Source: Manganibacter manganicus
GTDB lineage: Bacteria > Pseudomonadota > Alphaproteobacteria > Rhizobiales > Rhizobiaceae
Length of the DNA stretch: 64,000 bases
Assembly (NCBI RefSeq): GCF_002075885.1
Contig: NZ_MDET01000034.1
Span: 178,586-242,585, forward strand
Direction of reading: 5' to 3'
Shown here: positions 8,532-18,060 of the stretch, piece by piece
How positions within the stretch are numbered: position 1 is the stretch's first letter
Layout of the letters: every line of letters begins with the position of its first letter
Translations under genes and position numbers: made by a program
The notes under the pieces: generated by a model
The model's input: the letters and a program-made list of their open reading frames with translations, nothing else
The model's database searches: none
What the model was told of the DNA's origin: nothing

Positions 8532-9416
8532 ATGAAACTTGGATTGAACCTGTCGTTCGCCATCAAACGCTGGCTGGGCGGCGACGCCATGGCCCATATC
8601 GTCAAGAACGAGATCGGTTGCGATATCGTTCAATTTACCTGGGACCTGGTTGATCCGTGGTGGCCGGCCGAGCAACGCGATCCGATCGCGCGTGAGTACG
8701 CCGCCGCATTCCGCCGTGCGGGCATCACCATCGAAAGCACGTTCGGTGGGCTTGCATCCTACACCTATAACCATTTTCTCGCGCCGACCCCGGAACTGCG
8801 GGCGCTGGGCAAAGAGCACCTCAAGCGCGCAATCGACATGACGTCGGAAATGGGAGTACGCGCCGCCGGCATGCCCTTCGGGTCGTTTTCGGCCGCCGAT
8901 GCGCTCGACCCTGTTCGTCGCGAAACGATCTACAAGGACGCGATCGGGGCCTATCTCGACCTTACCCATCATGCCAAGGCACGAGGGCTGGATACCCTTT
9001 ACATCGAGCCGGTTCCTCTGGCGACGGAATTCCCGTCCTCGGCGCCGGACGCCTTGCGCCTGATGAAGGACCTGAACGCCCACAGCGCCATACCGGTGCG
9101 GCTCATGGTCGATTGGGGCCATGCGTTGTTTACGCCGCTCTTCGGCGACAAGGCCGATATGGATTACTGGATGGAGATCTGCGGCGATTATATCGGCGCC
9201 TTCCATATCCAGCAGTCCGATGGGCTTCTGGATCGGCATTGGAACTTTACCCGTGACGGCGTGATAACGCCGGACAGGTTGGCGGAATTCTGGAGACGCC
9301 ACCGTCTTTCCAGTCAGACCTACTTCATGGAAATAATCTATCCCTTCGAGGAAACCGACGAGCATGTGCTCGCCGACATGAAGGCTGCCGTCGCACTTCT
9401 GCGGCAGGCTGCATAG
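8532..9416 (+). CDS. Sugar-phosphate isomerase/epimerase, TIM barrel, EryC-like
   Basis: This 294-residue protein belongs to the xylose-isomerase-like TIM-barrel family. The opening MKLGLNLSFAIKRW and IVQFTWDLVDPWWP, then IESTFGGLASYTYNHF, resemble my recollection of the Brucella EryC erythrulose-phosphate epimerase group. Candidate metal ligands are in LYIEPVPL (Glu), MVDWGHALF (Asp, His), GAFHIQQSDG (His) and FMEIIYPFE (Glu). The gene has a GGGAGGAG ribosome-binding site and sits between the importer and a DhaK-DhaL kinase, so epimerisation of a phosphorylated tetrulose or similar ketose is the best guess. The exact substrate is inferred, not seen. Confidence 0.75.
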   Translation: MKLGLNLSFAIKRWLGGDAMAHIVKNEIGCDIVQFTWDLVDPWWPAEQRDPIAREYAAAFRRAGITIESTFGGLASYTYNHFLAPTPELRALGKEHLKRAIDMTSEMGVRAAGMPFGSFSAADALDPVRRETIYKDAIGAYLDLTHHAKARGLDTLYIEPVPLATEFPSSAPDALRLMKDLNAHSAIPVRLMVDWGHALFTPLFGDKADMDYWMEICGDYIGAFHIQQSDGLLDRHWNFTRDGVITPDRLAEFWRRHRLSSQTYFMEIIYPFEETDEHVLADMKAAVALLRQAA

Positions 9417-9456
9417 ATTGCAATCCGAACCCGAACATATGATCGAGGAACAGTTG

Positions 9457-11238
9457 GTGAGCGCTCGAACAAAGAAAATCATGAACGCCCCGGAAGATAT
9501 CATTCCGCAGATGATCGAGGGAATGATCGGCGCCCATCCCGATTTGTTGCGCGTCGCGGGAGCCGCTGGACGGGCAATCGTTGCCATTGATGGGCCTCGG
9601 CCGGGCAAGGTCGGTGTCGTGGTGGGTGGAGGTTCGGGGCATGAGCCGGCTTTCGCCGGCTATGTCGGTCGTGGGTTGGCCGATGCGGCGGCTGTCGGCA
9701 ATGTGTTCGCTTCGCCATCGCCAGAGTTGATCCTGGATGCCGCGCGCGAAGCCGACGGCGGTGCTGGCGTCGTCTTCCTTTATGGCAACTATTCCGGCGA
9801 TGTGATGAATTTCGACATGGCAGCCGAAGAGCTGTCAGCGTCTGGCGTTGCCGTCAAAAGCGTTGCCGTGACAGATGATGTCGCCTCTGCCCCCAAGGAA
9901 CGGATCGGCGAACGGCGCGGCATTGCCGGTGACTTTTTCGTCTTCAAGATTGCCGGCGCGGCCGCTGACCGGATGCTGCCCCTCGACGAGATCGATCGCC
10001 TTGCGCGCCACGCCAATGCCTCGACACGCAGCATGGGCGTTGCGCTTTCGGCGTGCTCGCTGCCACAAACGCGCAAGCTGAATTTCGAGATATCTGCCGA
10101 CGACATGGAAATCGGCATGGGCCTGCATGGCGAGCCCGGCATTCGTCGCGGCCCGCTCGAAACCGCTGACGAGATTGCTCAAGACCTGCTCTCGGCGATC
10201 ATCGCCGACCTCGGTTTGCGGCGCGGCGACGAGGTGGCTGTTCTGGTGAACGGCCTTGGCTCCACATCGATGATGGAACTCTATCTCCTTCACCGCAAGA
10301 CGCAGCATATCCTGAGTGACCATGGCATCGCTGTGGCCCGCAGCTGGGTCGGCGAATATGCGACGTCGCTTGAAATGGCCGGAGCCTCCATCACCGTGCT
10401 GCGGCTGGACGACGAATTGCGCGCATTGCTTGCGCATCCCTGCCGCTCTGTTGCGCTGACTGTCGGCGAAATTGCCGCTGCAAACCCGGCGCGCGCAAAT
10501 GTGGCTCACACCGCGGTGCAAACACGCGGGGACGATGCCGACGGTGCGGCCGAGCATAAGGAACTGGCAACGGATGGCGATGTCACGCCAGCGATATTCC
10601 GCCAGATGATGCGCAAAGTTGGGGCGGCGATTATCGCCGAGAAGGATTGGCTGTCGCAACTCGACGGCGTGATCGGTGACGGCGATCACGGCGTGACGAT
10701 GGAGATCGGCTGGATCGCGGTGGCCAAGGCGCTGGCGGCCGCGCCCGATCATGAAACGATCGAGGCAACCTGCAAGCGCATGGCCAAGGCTTTTCTCGAT
10801 GCCGTCGGCGCTTCCTCCGGACCGCTCTATGCAACTGCCTTCCTGCGCGCTGGCACTGCGGTCGGCGATCGGCGGAACCTCGATGCCAACGCGTTGGCAA
10901 GCTGGATTGCCGCGGCCTGTCAGGGCATTCGCGATCGTGGCCGCTCGGAGCCCGGCGACAAGACGATGGTGGATGCCTGGGTGCCGGCAGCCGTTGCCGC
11001 GACGAACGCCGCCCAAAACGGGGCCTCGTCGGTCGAGGTGATGGTCAAGGCTGCTGCCGGCGCCAAGGATGGCATGGACAGAACGACGGATATGGTTGCG
11101 CGCCGTGGCCGCTCCGCAAAGCTTGGCGAACGCTCGATCGGTCATATCGATCCCGGAGCCGCCTCCACATATCTGACGCTGCGCGCCATGACCGAAGCTC
11201 TACAGGGGGCACTTGGGCAAAAGGCGCCTGGCCAGTAG
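9457..11238 (+). CDS. Dihydroxyacetone/ketotetrose kinase, DhaK-DhaL fusion
   Basis: This protein of about 593 residues is an ATP-dependent kinase joining a DhaK substrate domain and a DhaL nucleotide domain, like the single-chain kinases. DhaK features are GGGSGHEPAFAGYVG and IGMGLHGEPG, whose His can form the hemiaminal with the ketone of the substrate. DhaL features are DGVIGDGDHG (metal-binding Asp residues), ASSGPLYATAF and GDKTMVDAW. GTG 9457 is chosen because GAGGAA lies six bases upstream; TTG 9418 and ATG 9439 are alternatives. Related fused kinases act on dihydroxyacetone or D/L-erythrulose. The EryC-like neighbour favours erythrulose, as inference. Confidence 0.85.
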   Translation: MSARTKKIMNAPEDIIPQMIEGMIGAHPDLLRVAGAAGRAIVAIDGPRPGKVGVVVGGGSGHEPAFAGYVGRGLADAAAVGNVFASPSPELILDAAREADGGAGVVFLYGNYSGDVMNFDMAAEELSASGVAVKSVAVTDDVASAPKERIGERRGIAGDFFVFKIAGAAADRMLPLDEIDRLARHANASTRSMGVALSACSLPQTRKLNFEISADDMEIGMGLHGEPGIRRGPLETADEIAQDLLSAIIADLGLRRGDEVAVLVNGLGSTSMMELYLLHRKTQHILSDHGIAVARSWVGEYATSLEMAGASITVLRLDDELRALLAHPCRSVALTVGEIAAANPARANVAHTAVQTRGDDADGAAEHKELATDGDVTPAIFRQMMRKVGAAIIAEKDWLSQLDGVIGDGDHGVTMEIGWIAVAKALAAAPDHETIEATCKRMAKAFLDAVGASSGPLYATAFLRAGTAVGDRRNLDANALASWIAAACQGIRDRGRSEPGDKTMVDAWVPAAVAATNAAQNGASSVEVMVKAAAGAKDGMDRTTDMVARRGRSAKLGERSIGHIDPGAASTYLTLRAMTEALQGALGQKAPGQ

Positions 11239-11288
11239 ACGCTTGGTCAATAGGCGCCGGGATGACGGTTTTCTTGTTGGGAGGAAGC

Positions 11289-11840
11289 ATGGACGAGACT
11301 TTTGACAAGGCGCTGGACGAACTGCGCGGGGTTCTCGTTGCTATCGACAAGGATCAGGTGAAGGTCGCACTCGATGCCATTGCCGGCGCGCGCCGTATCG
11401 CGCTTTACGGGGTCGGGCGCGAGGGCTTGCAGGTCAAGGGCTTGGCCATGCGGCTCTTCCATCTTGGTCTCGATGCGCATGTCGTGGGCGATATGGACAC
11501 GCCGCATCTGGGGGATGGCGACCTGTTGATCGTGTCGGCCGGTCCCGGTGATTTTTCCACCGTCCGCGCCTTGCTCGGCGTTGCCCGCCATGCAGGCGCG
11601 AAAAGCCTTTGCCTGACGGCAGAGCCAGAGGGCGCGACGCCACGTTCCGCCGATTGGACTCTGGTTGTGCCGGCGCAGACCATGGCACGCGATGCGACGG
11701 CGCCGAGTTCGGTTTTGCCGATGGGGTCGCTCTTCGAGGGCGCGCTTTATTTGCTGTTTGAGGTGCTGATATTGGAGTTGCGGGAGCGTCTGGGTGTAGA
11801 TGCCGCTGCCATGCGCTCGCGTCACACGAACCTGGAGTGA
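11289..11840 (+). CDS. SIS-domain sugar isomerase (6-phospho-3-hexuloisomerase-like)
   Basis: This 183-residue protein is a single SIS domain, which binds phosphorylated ketoses and aldoses and interconverts them. IALYGVGREGLQVKGLAMRL is the first phosphosugar-binding strand-loop-helix, and LLIVSAGPGDFSTVRAL the second. Its size and the fused linear layout match HxlB-type isomerases rather than regulators, since no HTH is present. The ATG at 11289 has GGGAGGAAGC upstream; a frame from 11262 lacks this. It follows the kinase by 50 bases and probably isomerises the kinase or epimerase product. Confidence 0.82.
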   Translation: MDETFDKALDELRGVLVAIDKDQVKVALDAIAGARRIALYGVGREGLQVKGLAMRLFHLGLDAHVVGDMDTPHLGDGDLLIVSAGPGDFSTVRALLGVARHAGAKSLCLTAEPEGATPRSADWTLVVPAQTMARDATAPSSVLPMGSLFEGALYLLFEVLILELRERLGVDAAAMRSRHTNLE

Positions 11841-11900
11841 ACGAGGCAAAAATCGGCCAAATCATCACCCATGGACGAATAAGCCAATGGACATTTCAGC

Positions 11901-12869
11901 GTGCTGAGCAAGCCCGGAGCCGATGCCGGCGATGACGATTTTCAATTGGACCGCGAGTTTGCTCGGGCTGCGTGGTTGTATTTCGTCGGAGGAATGACGC
12001 AGACGAACATCGCGAAGGAACTTGGCATGACGCGCCTGCGCGTCAACAAGATCATCGGGCAAGTTCGTATGGCTGGTCTGGTCAATGTCGAAGTCCGCTT
12101 GCCGCTTGCCGATTGTGTTGAGCTCGAAGAAGCTCTCAAGGCCCGGTATGGTCTCACTCGGGCGGTGGTCGTGCCTTCGTTGGCGGATCCGGTCGAGCAG
12201 CAGCGGACCATAGGCGAGACGGCCGGCGAACTTCTCAACTCCGTTATTGCCGGGCGGGATCTGGGCGTGGGGATTGGCTGGGGCCGGACATTGTCCTTCG
12301 CGACAAGGCGACTGGAGGCGCGGCCCAATCCGAATTCCTGGGTCGTTGGGTTGATGGGGGGCGTCACCCGAGCGTCGTTGACCAATACGTTCGAAGTGGC
12401 CATGTCGGTCGCCAGATCGTTTGGCCTCGAGTGCCACTATCTTACCGCGCCTATTTATTGCTCGAGCCCCGAGAGCCTTGAAGCAATCCTCCATAATGAC
12501 GAGATCGCCGATGTTCTTGCGCGCACGGAGATCGCCGACGTGGCGTTGATCGCCTGTGGCGATCTGCACCAGCGTTCGCCCATTCCATCGCTACGCATCG
12601 TCAAGGACAATCTGGAAGAGCTGGAGCGTCTGGGGGCGGTCGGCGAAACGCTCGGCTATTTCCTCGATGCCGAGGGTCAACCGGTCGATCATCCGCTGAA
12701 TCGTTCCGTTATGGCCATTTCATTGAACGCGCTGCGCCAGAAGCCCGTCTCGGTGCTCGCTTCCGGAGGGCTTTACAAAGCGCGCATCATCCGTGCGACG
12801 TTGCTCGGCAAATATGTAAATCATCTGGTGACGGATGAGGCCGTGGCGAAGGTTCTTCTGGCATCGTAA
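11901..12869 (+). CDS. SorC/DeoR-type sugar-binding transcriptional regulator
   Basis: This 322-residue regulator has an N-terminal helix-turn-helix (GGMTQTNIAKELGMTRLRVNKII, about residues 30-53, quoted here only as its core) followed by the SorC effector domain, a NagB-like fold that binds phosphorylated sugars. GIGWGRTLSFA and VGLMGGVTR are family landmarks. It starts at GTG 11901, the only usable in-frame start near the HTH. As the last plus-strand gene after the importer and enzymes, it most likely controls this operon in response to a phosphorylated intermediate made by the kinase. Confidence 0.88.
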   Translation: MLSKPGADAGDDDFQLDREFARAAWLYFVGGMTQTNIAKELGMTRLRVNKIIGQVRMAGLVNVEVRLPLADCVELEEALKARYGLTRAVVVPSLADPVEQQRTIGETAGELLNSVIAGRDLGVGIGWGRTLSFATRRLEARPNPNSWVVGLMGGVTRASLTNTFEVAMSVARSFGLECHYLTAPIYCSSPESLEAILHNDEIADVLARTEIADVALIACGDLHQRSPIPSLRIVKDNLEELERLGAVGETLGYFLDAEGQPVDHPLNRSVMAISLNALRQKPVSVLASGGLYKARIIRATLLGKYVNHLVTDEAVAKVLLAS

Positions 12870-13098
12870 ATCTGATGGATGCCAAAGGTGCTATAAACGA
12901 CCGAAACCGGGGACAGGCGCTTTTTTTGCACTACGTGCTAAGGGAGCGAAGCATCACCGGAACGGTCGGCATGCGACGGGCGTGCGCGTCCGCCGCTTTC
13001 CGATCCGCATCGAAGATCTGCTCGATATCGGGCAGAAAGATGAGGCTATACCTGGCGCAGCTCGCACCGTGTGAAGAAAGCATATATATCCCTCGTGA

Positions 13099-14187
13099 TC
13101 ATTCAGCTGCCCCGAAATATCTGGTGCGAAGTTTCTCCACCTCCCCGGTGTCAAGTGCGCCGAGCACTTCAATCGTCAGCGGGTGCGTCAACGTACTGCC
13201 GTGTGGGAGGGCAAAGCCGTACTTGTCCGGCTCGAACAGACGTCCCACGACATCAACCGGCAGATCGGCATGAGTGTAGGCATAATATTCGAGAACGGGC
13301 GCGTCGGCGATGACGGCAGCCACGTCGCCACTCAGCAGGCTTTCAACGGCTTGGGCTAGGCCCGGATAAGGCCGTGTCTGGAGGCCTTGTTGCAGCGCGA
13401 AATCCTCCTCGACCGTTCCCCTTAGCACCCCAACCGGCTGGTCGGCCAAGTCAGCGATGCCGTTGATCTGGTTGGTGAGGGAAAGAGTCGTCATCACGCT
13501 TGTGACCGATGAGGTCACATAAGCAAGAACCGCGATGCCACAAACCAGCCACAGCCCTTGCCAGATGCGGCCGACCCAGCCGAAGAGGTTTTTTCGTGAG
13601 GGAGGCTTGCCGGATGTCGCAACCGACATCACCGTGTAGAAGCTCTCAGCGACGCCGTCTCGCCACCTTCTGGGGAACGATGTGTCAAACCGGCGATCGA
13701 AGAAAGTGAGAAAAAACGTGGCGGCCACAATGATCGATGCGATCCAGGCATACGCTTTCAGGAACCCCGCATCACTAAGGCCGGAGATCAGGTTGGACAA
13801 GCCCTTCCCCCGCTCTGTATTCGTCATGATCCGCATGCCGCCATCAAACCATGGCTGAGTGAAATCTACTCGTTCGGCTCGCGATTGATTGATCGTCATA
13901 TTGGTGACGGCAACATCGACTTTGCCGGAAGCGGTCGCACCGATGAGGTCACGAAGCGTCTGGAACTCGACGTAGCGATATTGGTGATCAAGTTTCGCCG
14001 CCAGATGTTCCCAAAGGTCGATTGCCATACCGGTGAAGTGCCCTCCTTCGTTCATCACGAAGGGGGGATTGACGAAGAGGCCGACCTTTAAAGGTGCTGT
14101 TGGCTGCTGCGCGTGTGCAGAGGCTTGCGGCCACAAGGGCATTGCGACCAGAAAGAAAAAGACGGCGAGCCTGCATCGCATCCGCAT
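13099..14187 (-). CDS. Bacterial ionotropic-glutamate-receptor-like protein (ligand-binding domain interrupted by channel module)
   Basis: This 362-residue protein has a signal peptide (1-27), the first lobe of an amino-acid binding domain (VGLFVNPPFV, VDVAVTNMTI, RVDFTQPWF), a membrane helix (about 143-162), a re-entrant segment (about 178-199), a second helix (206-233), then the second lobe (VGVLRGTVEEDF, VIADAPVLEYY). This S1-TM-P-TM-S2 order is that of GluR0-like ligand-gated channels. YVTSSVTSVMT parallels the SYTxxL gate motif. The pore segment reads SVATSGKPPS where GluR0 has a potassium-channel TVGYGD filter, so ion selectivity is unclear. A GGAAAGG ribosome-binding site precedes ATG 14187. 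Confidence 0.82.
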   Translation of the reverse strand: MRMRCRLAVFFFLVAMPLWPQASAHAQQPTAPLKVGLFVNPPFVMNEGGHFTGMAIDLWEHLAAKLDHQYRYVEFQTLRDLIGATASGKVDVAVTNMTINQSRAERVDFTQPWFDGGMRIMTNTERGKGLSNLISGLSDAGFLKAYAWIASIIVAATFFLTFFDRRFDTSFPRRWRDGVAESFYTVMSVATSGKPPSRKNLFGWVGRIWQGLWLVCGIAVLAYVTSSVTSVMTTLSLTNQINGIADLADQPVGVLRGTVEEDFALQQGLQTRPYPGLAQAVESLLSGDVAAVIADAPVLEYYAYTHADLPVDVVGRLFEPDKYGFALPHGSTLTHPLTIEVLGALDTGEVEKLRTRYFGAAE

Positions 14188-14773
14188 GACGATCCTTTCC
14201 TTGTTATCAATTCAAATCATATGACCTTGGCAACGGAAACTGCCAATGACCTGATGTATGGCGCCCCAGAGAGCCCATTACGCAGTGTTACGAGATTGCC
14301 GTTAGATAAAACAAGGGTGGGCTAATCGACTTTCCATCAGCATATTGCACGCATTGTCGACCCCTCTCTACGATAGGGCGAAGCAACCAAAATCTGTCTG
14401 GCGTCGAAGCGGCCATGCCATGATTTGCGCTCATGTTATGCAAATTTGGCATGATTAATTGCAAAAACCGAATTAGCCATATTGCTCCAGACGACGTATC
14501 GTCGGAAAAATGACCAAGCCGGCACCCGAAGCCGGCATCCGGGAGGGGAACAATCTCGAATTTCGTGCTCGATACGGCAGAGCGTCCTTGCGTTGCTGCC
14601 GCAACGCGGAGCCTTTTGCCCTATCCAAGGCGGCAGGGCGGAGTTCCTTCTGCAAATCATTGTCGGGACACGTATAGCAAAGCGTTTTCGAGCGAGAGCG
14701 AGATTGGGATGGCTATTTGCCGCTCGACAAGGATTGGCGCTTTGTCGCTACTGGAAGGGACAGAGCCAGCGAT
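14188..14773. other. Divergent intergenic region
   Basis: This gap lies between the receptor-like gene and the amidohydrolase. Its left half is AT-rich and contains ATGCCATGATTTG and TTTGGCATGATTAATTGC stretches with partial dyad symmetry (14413-14462), likely promoter DNA. A GCCGGC hairpin (14519-14524 with 14532-14537) lies in the middle. Short plus-strand frames from about 14511 to 14700 show no family resemblance. No RNA gene was recognised. Confidence 0.45.
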
Positions 14774-16399
14774 ATGAACTCACTGAAGCAGGCCGATCTC
14801 GTTCTCCTTGGCGGCAAAATCTGGACTGGTTTCGGCAATCCAATCGCAGAAGCGATTTCGATCCTTGGCAACAAGGTCCAGGCCAGCGGCTCGGACTCCG
14901 ACATCAAGGCGTCGATCGGAGCAGGCACGAAGGTGATCGATCTGGCTGGGCGCTTTGCGATGCCCGGCCTGAACGATGCGCATCTGCATCTTATCTCGAC
15001 AGGATTGCTGCGTGGCAAGGTCGATGCAACGCCGGATGCAACACCGACCCGCAACGCGCTGCTTGCCGCCCTTCAGGCGCGAGCCGTCAAAACGCCGAAG
15101 GGCGAGTGGGTGACGGCGCGTGGATTTGACCAGACCCGCTATCCCGACGGCCGGATGCCCACGGCGCAGGAACTGGACGCTGCGCTGCCTGATCACCCGG
15201 TTTCGGTCACACGCGCTTGCGGCCATGTCACGATCGCGAATTCTCGCGCCTTGGCGCTGGCGGGAATCGACGTCGATACGCCTGATCCGGATGGCGGCTT
15301 GATTGGCCGGGAGGCTGGCGAACTTACCGGAATGCTGGCGGAGAATGCCCAGAATCTCGTCTATGACGTCCAGCCGACGCCGTCTCTTGCCGGGATTATC
15401 GATGCCATCGAGGCGGGTGGCCGCCACCTTTTGCAGTTTGGCATCACGTCCTGCATGGATGCGGCTGTCGGCCAGGTCGACGGCATGACCGAGATCGAAG
15501 CCTATCAGCAGGCTGAGCGCGAAAGCAGACTGCCGGTGCGGGTCTGGGCAACGCTTCTGGGCGATCCCGGATCGTCCATCGTCGAGCCATGCCATGCTGC
15601 CGGCCTTGTCACCGGCTGCGGCAGCGACATGTTCCGGATAGGTGGCGTGAAGGTATTCACGGATGGTTCGGCCGGCGGGCGAACGGCCTGGATGCGCCAG
15701 CCATATATCGGCCAGCCTGACAATTTTGGCATTCAGATGCTGCCTGACGCCCAACTGTTCGAACTGGTCGATCAATATACGGCGATGGGTTACACCATGG
15801 TCTGTCATGGCATCGGCGATGCCGCCATTGACCAGCTCGTGCGCGCTTATGAGAGAGTGCGTGCTGCCAATCCCGGCCATAAGCATCGTCATCGCATTGA
15901 GCATTGTGGCTATGTCGATGCAGCAATCAACCAGCGGATGCTTCAGGCCGGCATCCTGCCGGCACCCCAGCAGGCCTTCATCTACGACTTCGGCGACGCT
16001 TACATCTCGGTCCTCGGGGCGGAGCGCGGGCTGACCTCCTATCCGATCGCCACTTGGGATCGGCTTGGGATGAAACCGTCCACCGGCAGCGACTCACCGG
16101 TCTGTTCGCCCAATCCCTTCCCGGACCTCTACGCTATGCTTACGCGCAAGACGCATAAGGGCACGGTGATGGATGCCTCCGAGATACTGACGCCCGAACA
16201 GGCTCTGCGCGCTTATACCGAACATGGCGCCTATTCCCAAGGCGCGGAAAAGGTGAAAGGGCGGCTGGAGCCCGGAATGCTGGCGGATATCGCCGTGTTC
16301 TCGAATGATCTCCTGACAGCCGACCCCGAGAAGATCCTGAATGAAACGCAATGTGAAATAACGGTTCTGGACGGGCGTGTCGTCCATGAAAGAGGGTGA
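14774..16399 (+). CDS. Metal-dependent amidohydrolase (YtcJ/amidohydrolase-3 family)
   Basis: This 541-residue protein is of the amidohydrolase superfamily, hydrolysing amide or related bonds at a metal centre in a TIM barrel. MPGLNDAHLHLIST carries the HxH metal motif; later metal-site candidates are FTDGSAGGRTAW, MVCHGIGDAAID, HRIEHCGYVD and STGSDSPV (final Asp). The beta-sandwich wraps around via IAVFSNDLL and the C-terminal TVLDGRVVHERG. The start at ATG 14774 fits family length; a TTG 19 codons upstream is less likely. It precedes a peptide-type importer in the same direction, so it may act on the imported compound. The specific substrate is unknown. Confidence 0.88.
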   Translation: MNSLKQADLVLLGGKIWTGFGNPIAEAISILGNKVQASGSDSDIKASIGAGTKVIDLAGRFAMPGLNDAHLHLISTGLLRGKVDATPDATPTRNALLAALQARAVKTPKGEWVTARGFDQTRYPDGRMPTAQELDAALPDHPVSVTRACGHVTIANSRALALAGIDVDTPDPDGGLIGREAGELTGMLAENAQNLVYDVQPTPSLAGIIDAIEAGGRHLLQFGITSCMDAAVGQVDGMTEIEAYQQAERESRLPVRVWATLLGDPGSSIVEPCHAAGLVTGCGSDMFRIGGVKVFTDGSAGGRTAWMRQPYIGQPDNFGIQMLPDAQLFELVDQYTAMGYTMVCHGIGDAAIDQLVRAYERVRAANPGHKHRHRIEHCGYVDAAINQRMLQAGILPAPQQAFIYDFGDAYISVLGAERGLTSYPIATWDRLGMKPSTGSDSPVCSPNPFPDLYAMLTRKTHKGTVMDASEILTPEQALRAYTEHGAYSQGAEKVKGRLEPGMLADIAVFSNDLLTADPEKILNETQCEITVLDGRVVHERG

Positions 16400-16464
16400 G
16401 GCGGCCGCTGGACGCGACCGTCTCGGAGAGGAATGAGAAACGAACCCCATGGGAGGAAAGTAAG

Positions 16465-18057
16465 ATGTTGACCAGACTTGGCCTGACAGCGGCACTTATG
16501 CTGGGGATGGCGACCGCCACCCTGGCGCAGGACGCGACTCCAAAGGATGGCGGGAGATTCGTGTATGTCGCGCCCTATGGCAGTTCGATTACGTCGCTCG
16601 ACATCACGGCGACCCCGCATACGCAAGACGAAATCGTTGCGAAGGCGATCAATCGCTCGCTCTACAAATGGAACCCCGAAAGCGGCAAGCCGGAGCTCGC
16701 TCTCGCAGAATCTGTCGAGAAGTCGGCGGACGGCAAAACCTATACCTACAAGCTCCGGGACGCGACCTTCCACAATGGCGACAAGCTCGATGCTGACGAT
16801 GTGATCTGGTCCTACAACCGTCTGGCAGATCCCAAGAAGGCGCTGCCAGGTGCGGAGCAGATGCTGCAGATCGCCGGCGTCGCCGAATTTCAGGCCGGCA
16901 AGGCCGATCATATTTCGGGGCTGAAGAAGATCGACGACAAAACCGTCCAGATCACCTTCATCAACCTGGCCGAGCCGGGCTGGAATCTGATGTCGAATTT
17001 TGCGCCGATCTATTCGAAGGATTATCCGGAGGATCAACTCGCCTCCAAACCCAATGGCCTCGGCCCGTTCAAGCTTGCCAACTACGTTCCCGGCTCGAAG
17101 GTCGAACTGGTAAAATTCGACGACTATTACGAAGAAGGCAAGCCGCATCTGGATAAGCTTGCGATCATGCTGATGGGTGAAGCCTCGGCCCGCGACATCG
17201 CCTTCCGCAATGGGGAGATCGACGTCAATGTTCTGGGCCCGGTGCAATACGAAGCCTATGGCCAGGATCCGGCGCTGAAGGATCACATTCTTGAAGTGGC
17301 CGAAGTCTACACCCGCAACATCGGCTTCAACCCGAAGGTCGAAGCGTTCAAGGACAAGCGCGTCCGGCAGGCGATCAACTATGCGATCAACAAGGATCTG
17401 ATCGTCGAGAAACTGTTGAAGAACAAAGCCTATCCCGCGGTCTCGTGGCTGCCGATATCGTCGCCGGCTTTCGACAAGAGCGCCAAGCCTTATCCCTATG
17501 ATCCGGAAAAGGCCAAGGAATTGCTGAAGGAAGCGGGATTCGAGACCGGCCTGAAATTCTCGGTCACCGCGACCTCGAATGAAAGTTGGGGCGTGCCGAT
17601 CGTCGAGGCGATCATCCCAATGCTGGCCAAGGTGGGCATCAAGGTGACGACCGACCCGGTGGAGAGTTCAGTCTTGTCCGACAAGATCCTGTCAGACAAT
17701 TTTGAAGCCTTTATCTGGTCGAACTCGTCCGGCCCGGATCCGTTGAAATATCTGACCTGCTTCTATTCGAAAACCCCGCAAACCGCCTGCAACTATGTCA
17801 AGTTTTCCAACGCAGACTTCGACAAGCTGATCGAGCAGGCGGGTAACGAAACCGATCCAGCCAAGCAGAACGAGATTCTCAAGGAGGCAAACAACCTTCT
17901 CCAAGAGGAAGCTCCGATCTGGTTCTTCAATTATAACAAGGCCGTGATGGCCTACCAGCCATGGGTTCACGGCCTGAAGCCGAACGCCATGGAACTGGCG
18001 ATCCAGGATTATGAAGACATCTGGATCGACGCCAGCGCCCCCGCTTCGCGCAAGTAG
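16465..18057 (+). CDS. Peptide-type ABC transporter periplasmic binding protein (SBP family 5)
   Basis: This 530-residue extracytoplasmic binding protein of the DppA/OppA family has a clear signal peptide, MLTRLGLTAALMLGMATATLA. Family landmarks are LAESVEKSADGKTYTYKLRD, ATFHNGDKLDADDVIWSYNR, NGLGPFKL and VRQAINYAINKDLI. Start ATG 16465 has GGGAGGAAAG upstream; an in-frame GTG at 16396 is ignored. The family binds peptides, but also opines, nickel or glycosides, so the ligand is open. The gene is followed by a 15-bp hairpin and a palindromic repeat before the permease genes. Confidence 0.92.
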   Translation: MLTRLGLTAALMLGMATATLAQDATPKDGGRFVYVAPYGSSITSLDITATPHTQDEIVAKAINRSLYKWNPESGKPELALAESVEKSADGKTYTYKLRDATFHNGDKLDADDVIWSYNRLADPKKALPGAEQMLQIAGVAEFQAGKADHISGLKKIDDKTVQITFINLAEPGWNLMSNFAPIYSKDYPEDQLASKPNGLGPFKLANYVPGSKVELVKFDDYYEEGKPHLDKLAIMLMGEASARDIAFRNGEIDVNVLGPVQYEAYGQDPALKDHILEVAEVYTRNIGFNPKVEAFKDKRVRQAINYAINKDLIVEKLLKNKAYPAVSWLPISSPAFDKSAKPYPYDPEKAKELLKEAGFETGLKFSVTATSNESWGVPIVEAIIPMLAKVGIKVTTDPVESSVLSDKILSDNFEAFIWSNSSGPDPLKYLTCFYSKTPQTACNYVKFSNADFDKLIEQAGNETDPAKQNEILKEANNLLQEEAPIWFFNYNKAVMAYQPWVHGLKPNAMELAIQDYEDIWIDASAPASRK

Positions 18058-18060
18058 GGA

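Noticed and set aside
14447..14462. Sigma-54 promoter (TGGC...TTGC)
   Set aside because: There are 11 bases between GG and GC rather than the required 10, and no sigma-54 activator gene is nearby.
14482..15129. Plus-strand frame of 215 codons overlapping the start of the amidohydrolase
   Set aside because: It is out of frame with the clear amidohydrolase, has no recognisable domain and no ribosome-binding site.
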